From positions 1 through 49,729 of the forward strand of contig JAQVYQ010000007.1 in the NCBI GenBank assembly GCA_028708575.1: a DNA stretch of 49,729 nt, in the 5' to 3' direction. Position 1 is the first letter of the stretch. The number at the start of each line of letters is the position of its first letter. A program made the position numbers and the translations under genes. Shown piece by piece: positions 35,860 to 45,270 of this stretch. The DNA comes from Tissierellia bacterium. Its GTDB lineage: Bacteria; Bacillota; Clostridia; Tissierellales; Tissierellaceae. The notes under the pieces were generated by a model. The model ran no database searches, was not told where the DNA came from, and was given only the letters and a program-made list of their open reading frames with translations.

Positions 35860-37041
35860 ATGGAAAAAAATATATACATGGATAATGCTGCAACAACAAA
35901 AGTTCGAAAGGAAGTACTAGATGAAATGCTCCCATATTTTTCAGATAATTATGGTAATCCTTCTAGTATTTATGCATTGGGTTCTAGATCAAAAGTTGCA
36001 GTTGAAAAAGCAAGGGAACAAGTAGCAGATGCTCTTAATGCAGATAAAAATGAAATCTTCTTCACTGCTGGTGGTTCAGAATCCGACAACTGGGCAATTA
36101 AGGGAGTAGCCTTAAGAAATAGAGAAAAAGGAAATCATATTATTACTACAAAAATAGAACATCACGCAGTTTTGCATACTTGTCAATATTTGGAAAAAGA
36201 TGGATTTGAAGTAACTTATTTAGATGTAGACGAAGATGGTCTAATAGACTTAGAAGAACTTAGATCTGCAATAACTGACAAGACTATATTAATTACTATA
36301 ATGTTTGCAAACAATGAAATTGGAACCTTAGAACCAATAGAAGAAATTGGTAGAATAGCAAAAGAGAATAACATTATTTTTCACACTGATGCTGTTCAAG
36401 CTGTTGGAAGTATAAAAATAGACGTAAAGGCAATGAATATAGACCTTCTATCTCTTTCAGGACATAAAATTTATGGCCCTAAAGGAATAGGCGCCCTATA
36501 TATTAAAAAAGGATTAAGGTTTGATAATCTAATCGAAGGTGGAGCTCAGGAACGAAACCGAAGAGCTGGGACAGAAAATGTTTCAGGAATTGTAGGTTTA
36601 GGAAAAGCAATAGAACTTGCAAGTAAAGAATTAGTTGAAAAGAGTGAAAGGTTAATATATTTAAGAGATAGATTAATGACTAAAATAGAAAAAAACATTA
36701 AACATGTTAGACTAAATGGTCATAGGTCAAAGAGACTACCTGGCAATGTAAATTACTCTATTGAATATATAGAAGGTGAATCCATATTATTAAGCCTTGA
36801 TATGGAAGGTATTGCTGCATCAAGTGGTTCAGCCTGTACATCAGGATCCCTTGATCCCTCCCATGTTTTATTAGCTATAGGATTACCTCATGGAATAGCA
36901 CACGGATCCTTAAGATTATCCTTAGGAATGTACAATACTGAAGAAGAAGTAGACTATGTAGTAGAAAAATTAGCTGAAATAGTTGACAGATTACGAAACA
37001 TGTCACCATTATATAATGAAAGAAAAACGGGGGTAATATAA
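35860..37041 (+). CDS. nifS: Cysteine desulfurase (NifS/IscS type)
   Basis: PLP enzyme of 393 residues that removes sulfur from cysteine and supplies it to the scaffold protein encoded next. It opens [15 protein letters not shown], has [14 protein letters not shown], the HHAV motif in [19 protein letters not shown], and the PLP lysine in [17 protein letters not shown]. The mobile loop [10 protein letters not shown] carries the persulfide cysteine. C-terminus is complete. AGGAGG precedes the ATG. Its stop is directly followed by the ATG of nifU, so the pair is translationally coupled. Confidence 0.97.
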   Translation: MEKNIYMDNAATTKVRKEVLDEMLPYFSDNYGNPSSIYALGSRSKVAVEKAREQVADALNADKNEIFFTAGGSESDNWAIKGVALRNREKGNHIITTKIEHHAVLHTCQYLEKDGFEVTYLDVDEDGLIDLEELRSAITDKTILITIMFANNEIGTLEPIEEIGRIAKENNIIFHTDAVQAVGSIKIDVKAMNIDLLSLSGHKIYGPKGIGALYIKKGLRFDNLIEGGAQERNRRAGTENVSGIVGLGKAIELASKELVEKSERLIYLRDRLMTKIEKNIKHVRLNGHRSKRLPGNVNYSIEYIEGESILLSLDMEGIAASSGSACTSGSLDPSHVLLAIGLPHGIAHGSLRLSLGMYNTEEEVDYVVEKLAEIVDRLRNMSPLYNERKTGVI

Positions 37042-37479
37042 ATGATGTATTCAGAAAAAGTTATGGAACATTTCAAAAATCCAAGAAATGTTGGAGAAAT
37101 AGAGGATGCAAATGGTGTAGGTGAAGTTGGAAATGCAAAATGTGGAGATATAATGAAGATGTTTTTAAAGATAGAAGACGGAGTTATTGAAGATGTTAAA
37201 TTCCAAACCTTTGGATGCGGATCAGCAATTGCATCATCAAGTATGGCTACAGAATTAATAAAAGGGAAGTCTATTGATGAAGCAATGTCATTAACGAATA
37301 AAGCTGTAGTTGAAGCACTAGATGGTCTTCCACCAGTAAAGATTCATTGTTCTGTTTTAGCTGAGCAAGCAATTAAATCTGCACTTCTTGATTATTCAAA
37401 GAAAAACAATGTTAAAATAGAGGGCTTAGATGATTTTGACTTTGATGAAGATGATCATCATGCAGAAATAGAGGATTAA
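37042..37479 (+). CDS. nifU: Fe-S cluster assembly scaffold protein (NifU/IscU N-terminal type)
   Basis: Scaffold of 145 residues on which Fe-S clusters are built with sulfur from NifS. It opens YSEKVMEHFKNPRNVGEIEDA and has three cluster cysteines, in NAKCGD, FGCGSA and KIHCSVLAEQA. The C-terminus is an acidic, histidine-containing tail DFDFDEDDHHAEIED. It lacks the central ferredoxin and C-terminal Nfu domains of full NifU, so it is IscU-like in extent. Two ATG codons are adjacent; 37042 abuts the nifS stop. Confidence 0.96.
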   Translation: MMYSEKVMEHFKNPRNVGEIEDANGVGEVGNAKCGDIMKMFLKIEDGVIEDVKFQTFGCGSAIASSSMATELIKGKSIDEAMSLTNKAVVEALDGLPPVKIHCSVLAEQAIKSALLDYSKKNNVKIEGLDDFDFDEDDHHAEIED

Positions 37480-37497
37480 TGACAATTAATGATAATT

Positions 37498-37526
37498 AAG
37501 GAAGGCTTTATGCCTTCTTTTATTTT
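37498..37526 (+). terminator. Intrinsic terminator of the iscR-nifS-nifU operon
   Basis: AAGGAAGGC / GCCTTCTTT with a short loop is followed by TATTTTA. Confidence 0.8.
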
Positions 37527-37629
37527 AGTTAGACATTTTACAAAAATACGTCCATTAATGTTTGTAAGTAAGCTAGCATTAGATTTGCAAAAAAAGATTC
37601 AATAAAACTAAAGAAGATTAACTATGGAA

Positions 37630-37658
37630 TTGACAATATATTCATATTAAATTAAAAT
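37630..37658 (+). promoter_or_regulatory. Sigma A promoter of alaS
   Basis: TTGACA (37630-37635), a 17-base spacer and TAAAAT (37653-37658) form a near-consensus promoter. The rest of the 243-base gap before alaS holds the nifU terminator and a leader hairpin; I see no T-box. Confidence 0.8.
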
Positions 37659-37660
37659 AT

Positions 37661-37686
37661 CAGTAGTATAGAACTTCTTGCTACTG
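37661..37686 (+). other. Leader hairpin of alaS
   Basis: CAGTAG / CTACTG pair across a 14-base loop at the very start of the predicted alaS transcript. It could stabilise the mRNA 5' end or be a binding site. The loop sequence does not fit a T-box. Confidence 0.35.
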
Positions 37687-37722
37687 AGTTAATAGATTGA
37701 ACTAAGATGATGAGGTGTATTT

Positions 37723-40362
37723 ATGAGGGAAATGGGATTACATGAGATTAGAAAAGAATTTTTAGATTTTTTTAGAGAAAAAGAACATATAATAGCACCA
37801 AGTTTTTCTCTTGTGCCTAAGAATGATAAGTCACTATTATTAATAGGTGCTGGCATGGCGCCACTTAAACGATATTTTACAGGAGAAGCAACACCTCCAA
37901 GTAATAGAATGTCTACTTGCCAAAAGTGTATACGTACTGGTGATATAGACAATGTAGGCAAAACTGCAAGACATGCTACTTTTTTTGAGATGCTGGGTAA
38001 TTTTTCTTTTGGAGACTATTTTAAAGAAGAAGCCATTTCATGGGCATGGGAATTTTTAACAGAAAGGGTAGAATTAGACCCTGAAAAACTATGGATAACA
38101 ATATATTTAGATGATGACGAAGCGCATGACATTTGGAAGAATAAAATTGGTGTTCCAGAAGAAAGAATTGTTAGACTAGGGAAAAAGGATAATTTTTGGG
38201 AATTAGAAGTAGGCCCATCTGGTCCATGTTCTGAAATCCATATTGATAGAGGAGAAGAATTTGGTTGTGGCAGACCAGATTGTAAACCTGGCTGCGATTG
38301 TGATAGGTTTTTAGAAATCTGGAATCTTGTATTTACACAATTTGATAAAGATGAGCAAGGAGTATACCATCCTCTACCAAATCCTAACATAGATACAGGT
38401 ATGGGTTTAGAAAGAATTGCAGCCGTAGTTGAAAATGCAGACAATATATTTGAAATTGGTGCAATAAACCATATTCTAAATGAAGTAGAAAAGGTAAGCA
38501 ATTATAAATATGGTTCAGATAAAGAAAAGGATGTGTCTGTAAGAGTAATAGTTGACCACACTAGAGCTATGACTTTTTTAGTTTCTGATGGCGTACTCCC
38601 AAGTAATGAAGGAAGAGGTTATGTACTTAGAAGACTAATAAGAAGAGCAGCAAGACATGGAAAATTACTAGGTATAAATAAGGAATTTCTAACAGAAATA
38701 GCTGATGTAGTGATTAAGTCCTGGTCTATAGAATATAAAGAATTATTGACACGAGAAGGTCAAATAAAAAAGATAATTAGAGCTGAAGAAGAAAAGTTTC
38801 AAGAAACATTAGATCAGGGTATTTCAATATTAGAGCATTACATTGAAGAAATGTATAAGAACAATAAAGGAGAATTAGAAGGGGAAAAAGCTTTTAAATT
38901 ATATGATACATTTGGCTTCCCATTAGAGTTGACAAAAGAAATTTTAGAAGAGAGAAATTTAAGCTTAAACGAAGAAGAATTTAATGAACATATGGAAGAG
39001 CAACGATCTAGAGCAAGACAAGCAAGAGAAGAAGGAGACAGTGGATGGGGAGTATCTCATCAAGATGATTTATTTGAAGGGCTTGAAACAGTATTTAAAG
39101 GTTATGAAGTAACAAATTTAGTAACACATATAACAAAAATTCTAAAAGAGAATTCCAAAGCAGAGGAACTAAATATAAGTGAAGAGGGAATCTTGGTGCT
39201 TCAAGAAACACCATTTTATGGTGAATCTGGAGGTCAAGTTGGAGATATTGGAGTCATAGGATCTAGTAACTTCAAAGGGGAAGTAATAGACACTCAAAAA
39301 ACTAAAGGTGGACTTCCACTTCACTATGTAAAAATAGTTGAAGGCAATGCTAAAATTGGAGACATAGTAGTAGCAACTGTTGATGAGAGAAGTCGAAATG
39401 CTACAAGAAGAAATCACTCTGCAACCCATGTACTTCATAAAGCATTAAAAGATGTATTAGGGGAACATGTAAATCAAGCTGGTTCATTAGTTACACCTAA
39501 TAGAATGCGTTTTGATTTTACTCATTTTGAAGGTATATCAAAAGATGATTTAGACAAAATAGAAAGAATTGTAAATGATAAAATATTGCAAGCTCTAGAT
39601 GTAGTAACTATAGAAACATCTCTTAAAGAAGCTCAGGAGATGGGAGCAGTAGGATTGTTTGAGGATAAATATGGAGACGAAGTAAGAATTATAAGAATTG
39701 GTGATTATAGTCAAGAATTATGTGGAGGTACCCATGTAAAAAATACATCAAATATTGGGATGTTTAAGATAATGTCTGAATTTGGAATTGCTAGTGGTGT
39801 TCGTAGAATTGAAGCAATTACAGGACTAAGTGTATATGAATACCTAATAGACTTGGAAGAAGAAACTGAAGTAATAAGCAATATTCTTAAGACAAGCAAA
39901 CAAAATTTGCTGGAAAAGGCACATACATTAATTGATGAGCTTAAGGTTAAAGATAAGGAAATAGAAAAATTAAAAAGCAAACTATCAACAAATATAGCTG
40001 AAGAAATATTAGGTACAAAAGAAATAGTAGAGGGTATAAATCTAATAACATATAAATCAAAAGACTTAGATATGGATGGGTTAAGAAATTTAGGGGATGA
40101 AATAAAGAATAAGATTGATTCAGGAGTAATAGTTTTAGCGTCTATAGCTAATAATAGAGTTTCATTTGTATCTATGGTAACAAAGGATCTAAATTCAAAA
40201 GGCATTTTAGCTGGAAATATAATTAAAGAGGTAGCTAAGGCAACAGGCGGCGGTGGAGGTGGAAGACCAGATATGGCACAAGCTGGTGGAAAGGATGTTT
40301 CAAAAGTAGATGAGGCTCTTTCTATTGTTAATAATTTAATTAAAATACAAATTAATAAATAG
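37723..40362 (+). CDS. alaS: Alanyl-tRNA synthetase
   Basis: Class II synthetase of 879 residues with all domains. The catalytic core opens MGLHEIRKEFLDFF and contains RHATFFEMLGNFSFGDYFK. The editing domain has the zinc motif HSATHVLHKAL and later CGGTH. The oligomerisation domain contains a coiled coil (about 740-770). The C-terminal C-Ala/DHHA1 part ends ATGGGGGGRPDMAQAGG, as in the family. GATGAGGTG precedes the ATG. It opens the conserved alaS-ireB-ruvX-yrzB neighbourhood. Confidence 0.98.
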   Translation: MREMGLHEIRKEFLDFFREKEHIIAPSFSLVPKNDKSLLLIGAGMAPLKRYFTGEATPPSNRMSTCQKCIRTGDIDNVGKTARHATFFEMLGNFSFGDYFKEEAISWAWEFLTERVELDPEKLWITIYLDDDEAHDIWKNKIGVPEERIVRLGKKDNFWELEVGPSGPCSEIHIDRGEEFGCGRPDCKPGCDCDRFLEIWNLVFTQFDKDEQGVYHPLPNPNIDTGMGLERIAAVVENADNIFEIGAINHILNEVEKVSNYKYGSDKEKDVSVRVIVDHTRAMTFLVSDGVLPSNEGRGYVLRRLIRRAARHGKLLGINKEFLTEIADVVIKSWSIEYKELLTREGQIKKIIRAEEEKFQETLDQGISILEHYIEEMYKNNKGELEGEKAFKLYDTFGFPLELTKEILEERNLSLNEEEFNEHMEEQRSRARQAREEGDSGWGVSHQDDLFEGLETVFKGYEVTNLVTHITKILKENSKAEELNISEEGILVLQETPFYGESGGQVGDIGVIGSSNFKGEVIDTQKTKGGLPLHYVKIVEGNAKIGDIVVATVDERSRNATRRNHSATHVLHKALKDVLGEHVNQAGSLVTPNRMRFDFTHFEGISKDDLDKIERIVNDKILQALDVVTIETSLKEAQEMGAVGLFEDKYGDEVRIIRIGDYSQELCGGTHVKNTSNIGMFKIMSEFGIASGVRRIEAITGLSVYEYLIDLEEETEVISNILKTSKQNLLEKAHTLIDELKVKDKEIEKLKSKLSTNIAEEILGTKEIVEGINLITYKSKDLDMDGLRNLGDEIKNKIDSGVIVLASIANNRVSFVSMVTKDLNSKGILAGNIIKEVAKATGGGGGGRPDMAQAGGKDVSKVDEALSIVNNLIKIQINK

Positions 40363-40386
40363 TATTATTTAAATTATTCTAGAATG

Positions 40387-40395
40387 TGGTATAAT
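40387..40395 (+). promoter_or_regulatory. Extended -10 promoter of ireB
   Basis: TGGTATAAT (TGN extension plus perfect -10) lies just after the alaS stop and about 20 bases before the ireB start. The -35 is weak. Confidence 0.6.
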
Positions 40396-40413
40396 ACTTA
40401 TAGGGGTGTTAAT

Positions 40414-40677
40414 ATGAGCGAGAAGTTTGACGAAACCATGAAGTTTGAACCACCAAAAGAAACAAAAATAGAACCAAAAGAAGTGTTGCTTTCAGTTTAT
40501 AATTCACTAAAAGAAAAGGGTTATAATCCTATTGACCAAATAATCGGGTATTTACTTTCAGGAGATCCTGCATATATAACAAGTCACAATAATGCTAGAT
40601 CTTTGATTAGAAAACTTGAACGAGATGAATTACTAGAGGAAATATTAGAAGCTTATTTAAAGTGTGATGATGAGTAA
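40414..40677 (+). CDS. ireB: IreB-family regulatory phosphoprotein (DUF965)
   Basis: Small cytoplasmic protein of 87 residues. In Enterococcus IreB is a substrate of the PASTA kinase IreK and its phosphatase and affects cephalosporin resistance. The sequence has the N-terminal threonine region DETMKFEPP where phosphorylation occurs in the family, and the core [28 protein letters not shown], which is almost invariant. ATG 40414 follows GGGGTG; the track start 40384 overlaps the promoter. Sits between alaS and ruvX, as in Bacillus (yrzL), except for the inserted aldo/keto reductase. Confidence 0.95.
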   Translation: MSEKFDETMKFEPPKETKIEPKEVLLSVYNSLKEKGYNPIDQIIGYLLSGDPAYITSHNNARSLIRKLERDELLEEILEAYLKCDDE

Positions 40678-40687
40678 GATAATCTAG

Positions 40688-40727
40688 GATGGATAGCTTG
40701 ATATTTAATTTTTGCTATCCATCTTGT
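40688..40727 (+). terminator. Possible terminator of ireB
   Basis: GATGGATAGC / GCTATCCATC pair perfectly (10 bases) across a 16-base AT-rich loop, followed by TTGTTCT. The loop is large and the T-run poor, so termination may be partial. Confidence 0.5.
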
Positions 40728-40770
40728 TCTGTAAACAGATAAATTAAACAGAATTTAGGAAGTGTAGTTA

Positions 40771-41718
40771 TTGGAGAAAGTTAAATTAGGAAATACAAAT
40801 ATTGAAGTGTCTAGACTATGTTTTGGATCGTTAACTATGACGCCTTTCCAAGCAAATCTTACTGTTAAAGAAGGAGCACACCTTATTGAGTATGCCTATA
40901 ATCAAGGCATAAATTTTCTAGATACAGCGGAAATATATGAAAACTATGGATATATAAAAGAAGCCTTAAAGGGTATAAAAAGGGAAGATTATATAATAGC
41001 ATCAAAGACATACGCATATACAGAAGAAATGGCTAAAAACAGTATTGAATTAGCATTAAAGGAAATAGGTACTGATTATATAGATATATTTATGCTTCAT
41101 GAACAAGAAAGTGTACATACAATAAGAGGGCATTACGATGCAATAAAGTATTTTTTAAAAGCCAAAGATCAAGGTAAAATTCGTGCTTTTGGCATTTCTA
41201 CGCATAAGGTAGCAGGAGTAAAAGGAGTTAAAGAGTATCCTGAAATTGAAATTATACATCCTATTGTAAACAAATACGGTATTGGAATAAATGATGGAAC
41301 TATTGAAGATATGTTAAGTGAACTAAAAGATTTAAAAGACATGGGTATAGGTATATATGCTATGAAACCTTTAGGTGGTGGTCACTTAATTAAAGAAGTA
41401 GAGTCTTCATTTAATTTTGTTAAAGATATTCCTTTTATAGATTCAATTGCAATAGGAATGCAAAGTATAGATGAAATTGATGCAAATATACAGTTATTAA
41501 ATAATGGGTTTATATCAGATAATATAAATAATAAAATAAGAAAGAAAAACAGAAAACTTTCAGTAGCAGATTATTGCATTGGTTGCGGAAGATGTGAAGA
41601 AAGATGTCAACAGAATGCTATAAAGGTCGTAGATAATATGGCTGTGCCTAATGAAAATTGTATATTATGTGGATATTGTGCCTTGGTTTGCCCGGATTTT
41701 TGTATTAAAGTAATATAA
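40771..41718 (+). CDS. Aldo/keto reductase with C-terminal 2[4Fe-4S] ferredoxin domain
   Basis: The 315-residue protein joins an aldo/keto reductase barrel (about 1-255) to a bacterial ferredoxin domain (about 268-315). The barrel has FLDTAEIYENYG with the catalytic Asp and Tyr, IASKTYA with the lysine, and DIFMLHEQE. The ferredoxin part has CIGCGRCEERC and CILCGYCALVCPDFC, two complete Cx2Cx2Cx3C sets. Such fusions are common in anaerobes; substrate and electron partner are unknown. Start TTG 40771 follows AGGAAGTG. It interrupts the usual ireB-ruvX adjacency. Confidence 0.9.
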   Translation: MEKVKLGNTNIEVSRLCFGSLTMTPFQANLTVKEGAHLIEYAYNQGINFLDTAEIYENYGYIKEALKGIKREDYIIASKTYAYTEEMAKNSIELALKEIGTDYIDIFMLHEQESVHTIRGHYDAIKYFLKAKDQGKIRAFGISTHKVAGVKGVKEYPEIEIIHPIVNKYGIGINDGTIEDMLSELKDLKDMGIGIYAMKPLGGGHLIKEVESSFNFVKDIPFIDSIAIGMQSIDEIDANIQLLNNGFISDNINNKIRKKNRKLSVADYCIGCGRCEERCQQNAIKVVDNMAVPNENCILCGYCALVCPDFCIKVI

Positions 41719-41741
41719 TAGTAAAATAGATGGAGATGTAA

Positions 41742-42158
41742 ATGGAGAGAATTCTTGGTTTAGATATTGGAGATAAATACATTGGAGTAGCTGTAAGTGA
41801 TTTACTACAAATGACTGCTCAAGGTTTAAAGACCATAAAAAGAACGAGCAATAAAGAAGATTATCAGGAAATTAAAAACTTGGTTGATGAATATAATATT
41901 AATAAAATTGTAGTTGGATTACCAAAGAATATGAATGGATCATTAGGTCCACAAAGTGAAAAAGTAATGAAATTTGCTGAGAAAATAAAAAACAAATTTA
42001 AGATAGAGATAATATATATTGATGAAAGATTGACTACTGTTTCTGCAGAGAGAGTCTTAATTGAAAGCGATGTAAGGCGAGAAAACAGAAAAAAAGTAAT
42101 CGATAAAATTGCTGCATCATATATATTGCAAATATATCTTGATAGAAAGGAAGTGTGA
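41742..42158 (+). CDS. ruvX: Holliday junction resolvase-like protein RuvX/YqgF
   Basis: RNase H-fold nuclease family of 138 residues. Members are implicated in 5' maturation of pre-16S rRNA and called putative Holliday junction resolvases. The sequence has [18 protein letters not shown] with the first acidic residue, [20 protein letters not shown], and [15 protein letters not shown] with DERLTT, all hallmark motifs. The last catalytic aspartate is in [14 protein letters not shown]. Four bases separate it from the yrzB gene. Confidence 0.96.
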   Translation: MERILGLDIGDKYIGVAVSDLLQMTAQGLKTIKRTSNKEDYQEIKNLVDEYNINKIVVGLPKNMNGSLGPQSEKVMKFAEKIKNKFKIEIIYIDERLTTVSAERVLIESDVRRENRKKVIDKIAASYILQIYLDRKEV

Positions 42159-42161
42159 TTT

Positions 42162-42410
42162 ATGGGTGAAAGACATTTGTTTTATGATGAATTAGGTAAT
42201 GAAGTAGAATTTATTGTAAAAGCAAAGTTTTCATTAGATGATACCGACTATGTTGCAATGTTACCTGCGGAAGACATAGAATCTGCAACTTACATCTTAA
42301 GAATTGATATTGATGATAATGGTGATGAGGTCTTAGTTGGCATTGATGATGCTGAATTAGAAGAGGCTGAAGGAGCATATGAAGAACTTTTAAGGGAAAA
42401 CTTACAATAA
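42162..42410 (+). CDS. yrzB: DUF1292 protein, YrzB-like
   Basis: Small acidic protein of 82 residues with the DUF1292 pattern: FYDELGNEVEFIVKAKFSLDDTDYVAML, in which a short beta-sheet domain is followed by an acidic helix (GIDDAELEEAEGAYEELL). Its function is unknown in any organism I know of. It is a fixed neighbour of ruvX in Firmicutes, and here it is four bases downstream with GGAAGTG as ribosome site. Confidence 0.9.
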   Translation: MGERHLFYDELGNEVEFIVKAKFSLDDTDYVAMLPAEDIESATYILRIDIDDNGDEVLVGIDDAELEEAEGAYEELLRENLQ

Positions 42411-42428
42411 CTTACAGGTGTGATTTTT

Positions 42429-42890
42429 ATGGATACTCGGATAGATAAAATTAAAGAAATATTACAAAAAGAAGGGTATAAAGTAACTAGTCAAAGGGAA
42501 AATATCCTTAAAGCCATAGTTAATAATCATCATGAACATTTAAGTCCGGATGATGTTTTTGATATTGTTACAAAAAGAAATCCAGAAATAGGAATTGCTA
42601 CTGTGTATAGAACCCTACAACTATTTGAGAAACTAAATATAGTTTACAAAATAAATTTTGATGATGGATACAGCAGATATGAATTAAATCTTGGGAATGA
42701 AAATCATCGCCATCATCATCTCATATGTTTGAAGTGCGGAAAAGTTATGGAAGTAAAAATGGATTTGTTAGATTCATTAGAAGAAAAAATAGAAAATGAT
42801 GGTAATTTCAAAATCGTTGACCATAATGTAAAATTTTATGGATATTGTAGCGATTGTATTACCAATACGGATATAAAGATGGAGGATTGA
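42429..42890 (+). CDS. fur: Fur-family metal-dependent repressor
   Basis: Winged-helix metalloregulator of 153 residues. The DNA-binding domain has KVTSQRENILKAI and IGIATVYRTLQLFEKLNIV. The metal and dimerisation domain has HRHHHLICLKCGKV and a second pair CSDC, a structural zinc site. The recognition helix and H-rich motif favour Fur over Zur or PerR, but the sensed metal is not certain. ATG 42429 follows CAGGTG; the track's GTG 42420 is less likely. It is 18 bases after yrzB and 6 bases before rnj, so all are probably co-transcribed. Confidence 0.92.
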   Translation: MDTRIDKIKEILQKEGYKVTSQRENILKAIVNNHHEHLSPDDVFDIVTKRNPEIGIATVYRTLQLFEKLNIVYKINFDDGYSRYELNLGNENHRHHHLICLKCGKVMEVKMDLLDSLEEKIENDGNFKIVDHNVKFYGYCSDCITNTDIKMED

Positions 42891-42896
42891 TAAATA

Positions 42897-44561
42897 GTGT
42901 CAAAACAAAATAGTAAATTAAAGATAATTCCCCTAGGTGGAATGGGGGAAATAGGTAAAAACATGACTGTCGTAGAATATGGAAGCGACATTGTAATAAT
43001 AGATTGTGGTATGACATTCCCAGAAGAAGAAATGCTAGGAGTAGACATAGTTATACCAGATATAAGTTATTTAATAAAAAATAAATCGAAAATAAAAGCC
43101 TTGGTATTGACTCATGGTCATGAAGATCATATTGGTGCTATACCATATATATTAAAGAAAATAAATATACCGATTTATGGAACAAGATTAACATTGGGAC
43201 TTTTACAAAACAAGCTAAAAGAGCACAATTTAACAGATGTTAATTTAAATGTAGTACAGTTTGGTGAGCAATATAAAATGGGGCATTTTGGAATTGAATT
43301 CATTAGAATGGGTCATAGTATACCTGATAGTGCAGCAATTGCAATACGCACTCCATTAGGTATGCTACTAAATACTGGAGACTTTAAAATTGACTTTACT
43401 CCAATTTCAGGGGATAGAATTGATTTAAACAGAATAGCACAATTAGGTTCAGAAGGAGTGCTATTGTTAATGTCTGATAGTACAAATGTTACTAGACCTG
43501 GTTATACTATGAGTGAAAGTACTGTAGGAGATACTTTTAATGATTTGTTTTCTAAGGCAAAGAGTAGAATTATTATTGCTACATTTGCTTCAAATGTTCA
43601 TAGAATACAACAAATAATAAATGCGTCTGAAATAACTAACAGAAAAGTAGTCTTATCTGGGAGATCTATGCTAAATACTACAACTGTAGCTAGTGAATTA
43701 GGATATTTAAGAGTTAAAGAAGATACTATAATTGATATAAATGACATGAACAAGTATTCAGGTGATCAGATATGTATTATCACTACTGGTACTCAAGGAG
43801 AACCTATGTCAGCACTGACTAGGATTGCAAATTCAGAGCACAGAAAAATTGAATTGTATCCTGATGATTTAGTAATTATTTCAGCAACGCCAATACCGGG
43901 AAATGAGAAAACTGTATCTAAAGTTATCAATAGAATTATAGAAAAAGGGACAGAGGTTGTTTATGAATCATTAGCTGAAGTTCATGTTTCTGGTCATGCT
44001 TGTCAAGAAGAGCTAAAGGTTATATTAGCATTAACGCAGCCAAAGTATTTTATTCCTGTTCATGGTGAGTCAAGACATTTAAAGATACATGCAGATATAT
44101 GTGAAGCAATGGGTACACCAAAGGAAAATATTTTCATATTAGAAAATGGGCAAACTGTAGAGTTAACTAAAGATAACGCTAAATTAGGACCAGTAGTTCA
44201 AGCAGGTAATATCCTTGTAGATGGATTAGGAGTAGGAGATGTAGGAAATATAGTTTTAAGGGATAGAAGACATCTTTCAGAAGATGGGCTTATTGCAGTA
44301 GTCGTGACTATGAGCAAACAAGATGGAAAAGTTATTTCTGGACCTGATATGGTATCGAGAGGATTTGTATATGTAAGGGAATCTGAAGATCTTATGGAAG
44401 AAGCAAGAAAAATTGTAAGAGATGCACTAGCAGAATGTGAAAAGAAAAAAATCACTGATTGGGCAACATTAAAATCTAATATTAGAGATTCTTTAAGATC
44501 ATTTTTATATAACAAAACAAAGAGAAATCCAATGATTTTACCAATTATTATGGAAGTTTAA
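42897..44561 (+). CDS. rnjA: Ribonuclease J
   Basis: Metallo-beta-lactamase/beta-CASP nuclease with 5'-3' exonuclease and endonuclease activity in mRNA turnover and rRNA maturation. The 554-residue protein opens KIIPLGGMGEIGKNM, has the catalytic THGHEDHIGAIPY, SDSTNVTRPGYT, the beta-CASP region and FIPVHGESRHLKIHA. The C-terminal domain is present. Only one copy is in the window, so J1 or J2 type cannot be decided. Start GTG 42897 follows GGAGGATTGA, overlapping the fur stop region. Confidence 0.96.
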   Translation: MSKQNSKLKIIPLGGMGEIGKNMTVVEYGSDIVIIDCGMTFPEEEMLGVDIVIPDISYLIKNKSKIKALVLTHGHEDHIGAIPYILKKINIPIYGTRLTLGLLQNKLKEHNLTDVNLNVVQFGEQYKMGHFGIEFIRMGHSIPDSAAIAIRTPLGMLLNTGDFKIDFTPISGDRIDLNRIAQLGSEGVLLLMSDSTNVTRPGYTMSESTVGDTFNDLFSKAKSRIIIATFASNVHRIQQIINASEITNRKVVLSGRSMLNTTTVASELGYLRVKEDTIIDINDMNKYSGDQICIITTGTQGEPMSALTRIANSEHRKIELYPDDLVIISATPIPGNEKTVSKVINRIIEKGTEVVYESLAEVHVSGHACQEELKVILALTQPKYFIPVHGESRHLKIHADICEAMGTPKENIFILENGQTVELTKDNAKLGPVVQAGNILVDGLGVGDVGNIVLRDRRHLSEDGLIAVVVTMSKQDGKVISGPDMVSRGFVYVRESEDLMEEARKIVRDALAECEKKKITDWATLKSNIRDSLRSFLYNKTKRNPMILPIIMEV

Positions 44562-44569
44562 ACCTAAAT

Positions 44570-44600
44570 AAATCCCTAGACTTTTCTAGGGATTTGTTTT
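44570..44600 (+). terminator. Intrinsic terminator of rnj
   Basis: AAATCCCTAG / CTAGGGATTT with a 6-base loop is followed by GTTTT. The next gene starts 20 bases later, so the track's start at 44599 is excluded. Confidence 0.85.
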
Positions 44601-44619
44601 GAATAGAGGGAGAAAAAAG

Positions 44620-45270
44620 TTGACTAATATAAATGAAGATTATATTGAGGGTTACATACGGAGTATAATACCCAAATCCAATGAAAATTTAGCAGCAATA
44701 GAACAATATGCACATGAAAATCATGTACCAATTATTGAGCCAGAAGTAGCTCAATTTATGAAGTTAATATTAAAAAAGAATAAACCAAAAAATATATTAG
44801 AGATAGGGACAGCCATTGGATATTCAGCTATTGTTATGGCTCAATCAACTGATGGAGATGCTAAAATAACTACTATTGAAAGAAGAGAGGACATGGCTAA
44901 TTTAGCATTTAATAATATAAAAAGCACATCATACAGTGATAAAATTAAAATAATAATTGGTGAAGCACATGAAATCTTACCGCTACTTGAAGGAAAATTT
45001 GATTTTATCTTTCTAGATGCTGCCAAAGGACAGTATTTAGATTTTTTTAAATATTGTAGTGAGTATTTAGTTCCTGGTGGAGTTATTATGTCGGATAATG
45101 TACTATTCAAGGGCATGGTTGCCACTGATGACTTAGTTATAAGGCGAAAAAAAACCATAGTAAAAAGATTAAGATCTTATCTTCAGTACATAAATAATTT
45201 ATCTGGGTATGTATCATGTGTAATACCAATTGGTGATGGTGTAGCTTTAACATATAAGGAGGACAGATAA
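44620..45270 (+). CDS. trmR: tRNA 5-hydroxyuridine methyltransferase TrmR-like (class I O-methyltransferase)
   Basis: SAM-dependent O-methyltransferase of 216 residues. In Bacillus, TrmR (YrrM) methylates 5-hydroxyuridine at tRNA position 34 to methoxyuridine. The SAM loop is ILEIGTAIGYSAIVMA, followed by ITTIERREDMANLAFNNI and the metal/catalytic FDFIFLDAAKGQY. The fold resembles catechol O-methyltransferases, but location directly before the U32 protein TrhP and udk, as in Bacillus yrrM-yrrN-yrrO-udk, supports TrmR. Start TTG 44620 follows AGAGGGAG. Its stop overlaps the next ATG (TAATG). Confidence 0.9.
   Translation: MTNINEDYIEGYIRSIIPKSNENLAAIEQYAHENHVPIIEPEVAQFMKLILKKNKPKNILEIGTAIGYSAIVMAQSTDGDAKITTIERREDMANLAFNNIKSTSYSDKIKIIIGEAHEILPLLEGKFDFIFLDAAKGQYLDFFKYCSEYLVPGGVIMSDNVLFKGMVATDDLVIRRKKTIVKRLRSYLQYINNLSGYVSCVIPIGDGVALTYKEDR

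Noticed and set aside
37480-37722. T-box before alaS
   Set aside because: No TGGN-ACC-GCG element and no antiterminator/terminator pair adjacent to the gene; only the nifU terminator, a promoter and a small leader hairpin.
38016-38501. Minus-strand ORF of 161 residues inside alaS
   Set aside because: Shadow of the AlaRS catalytic core, which is intact; composition is not protein-like and no ribosome site is present.
39711-40205. Minus-strand ORF of 164 residues inside alaS
   Set aside because: Shadow rich in Ser, Ile and Phe over the intact AlaRS C-terminal domain.
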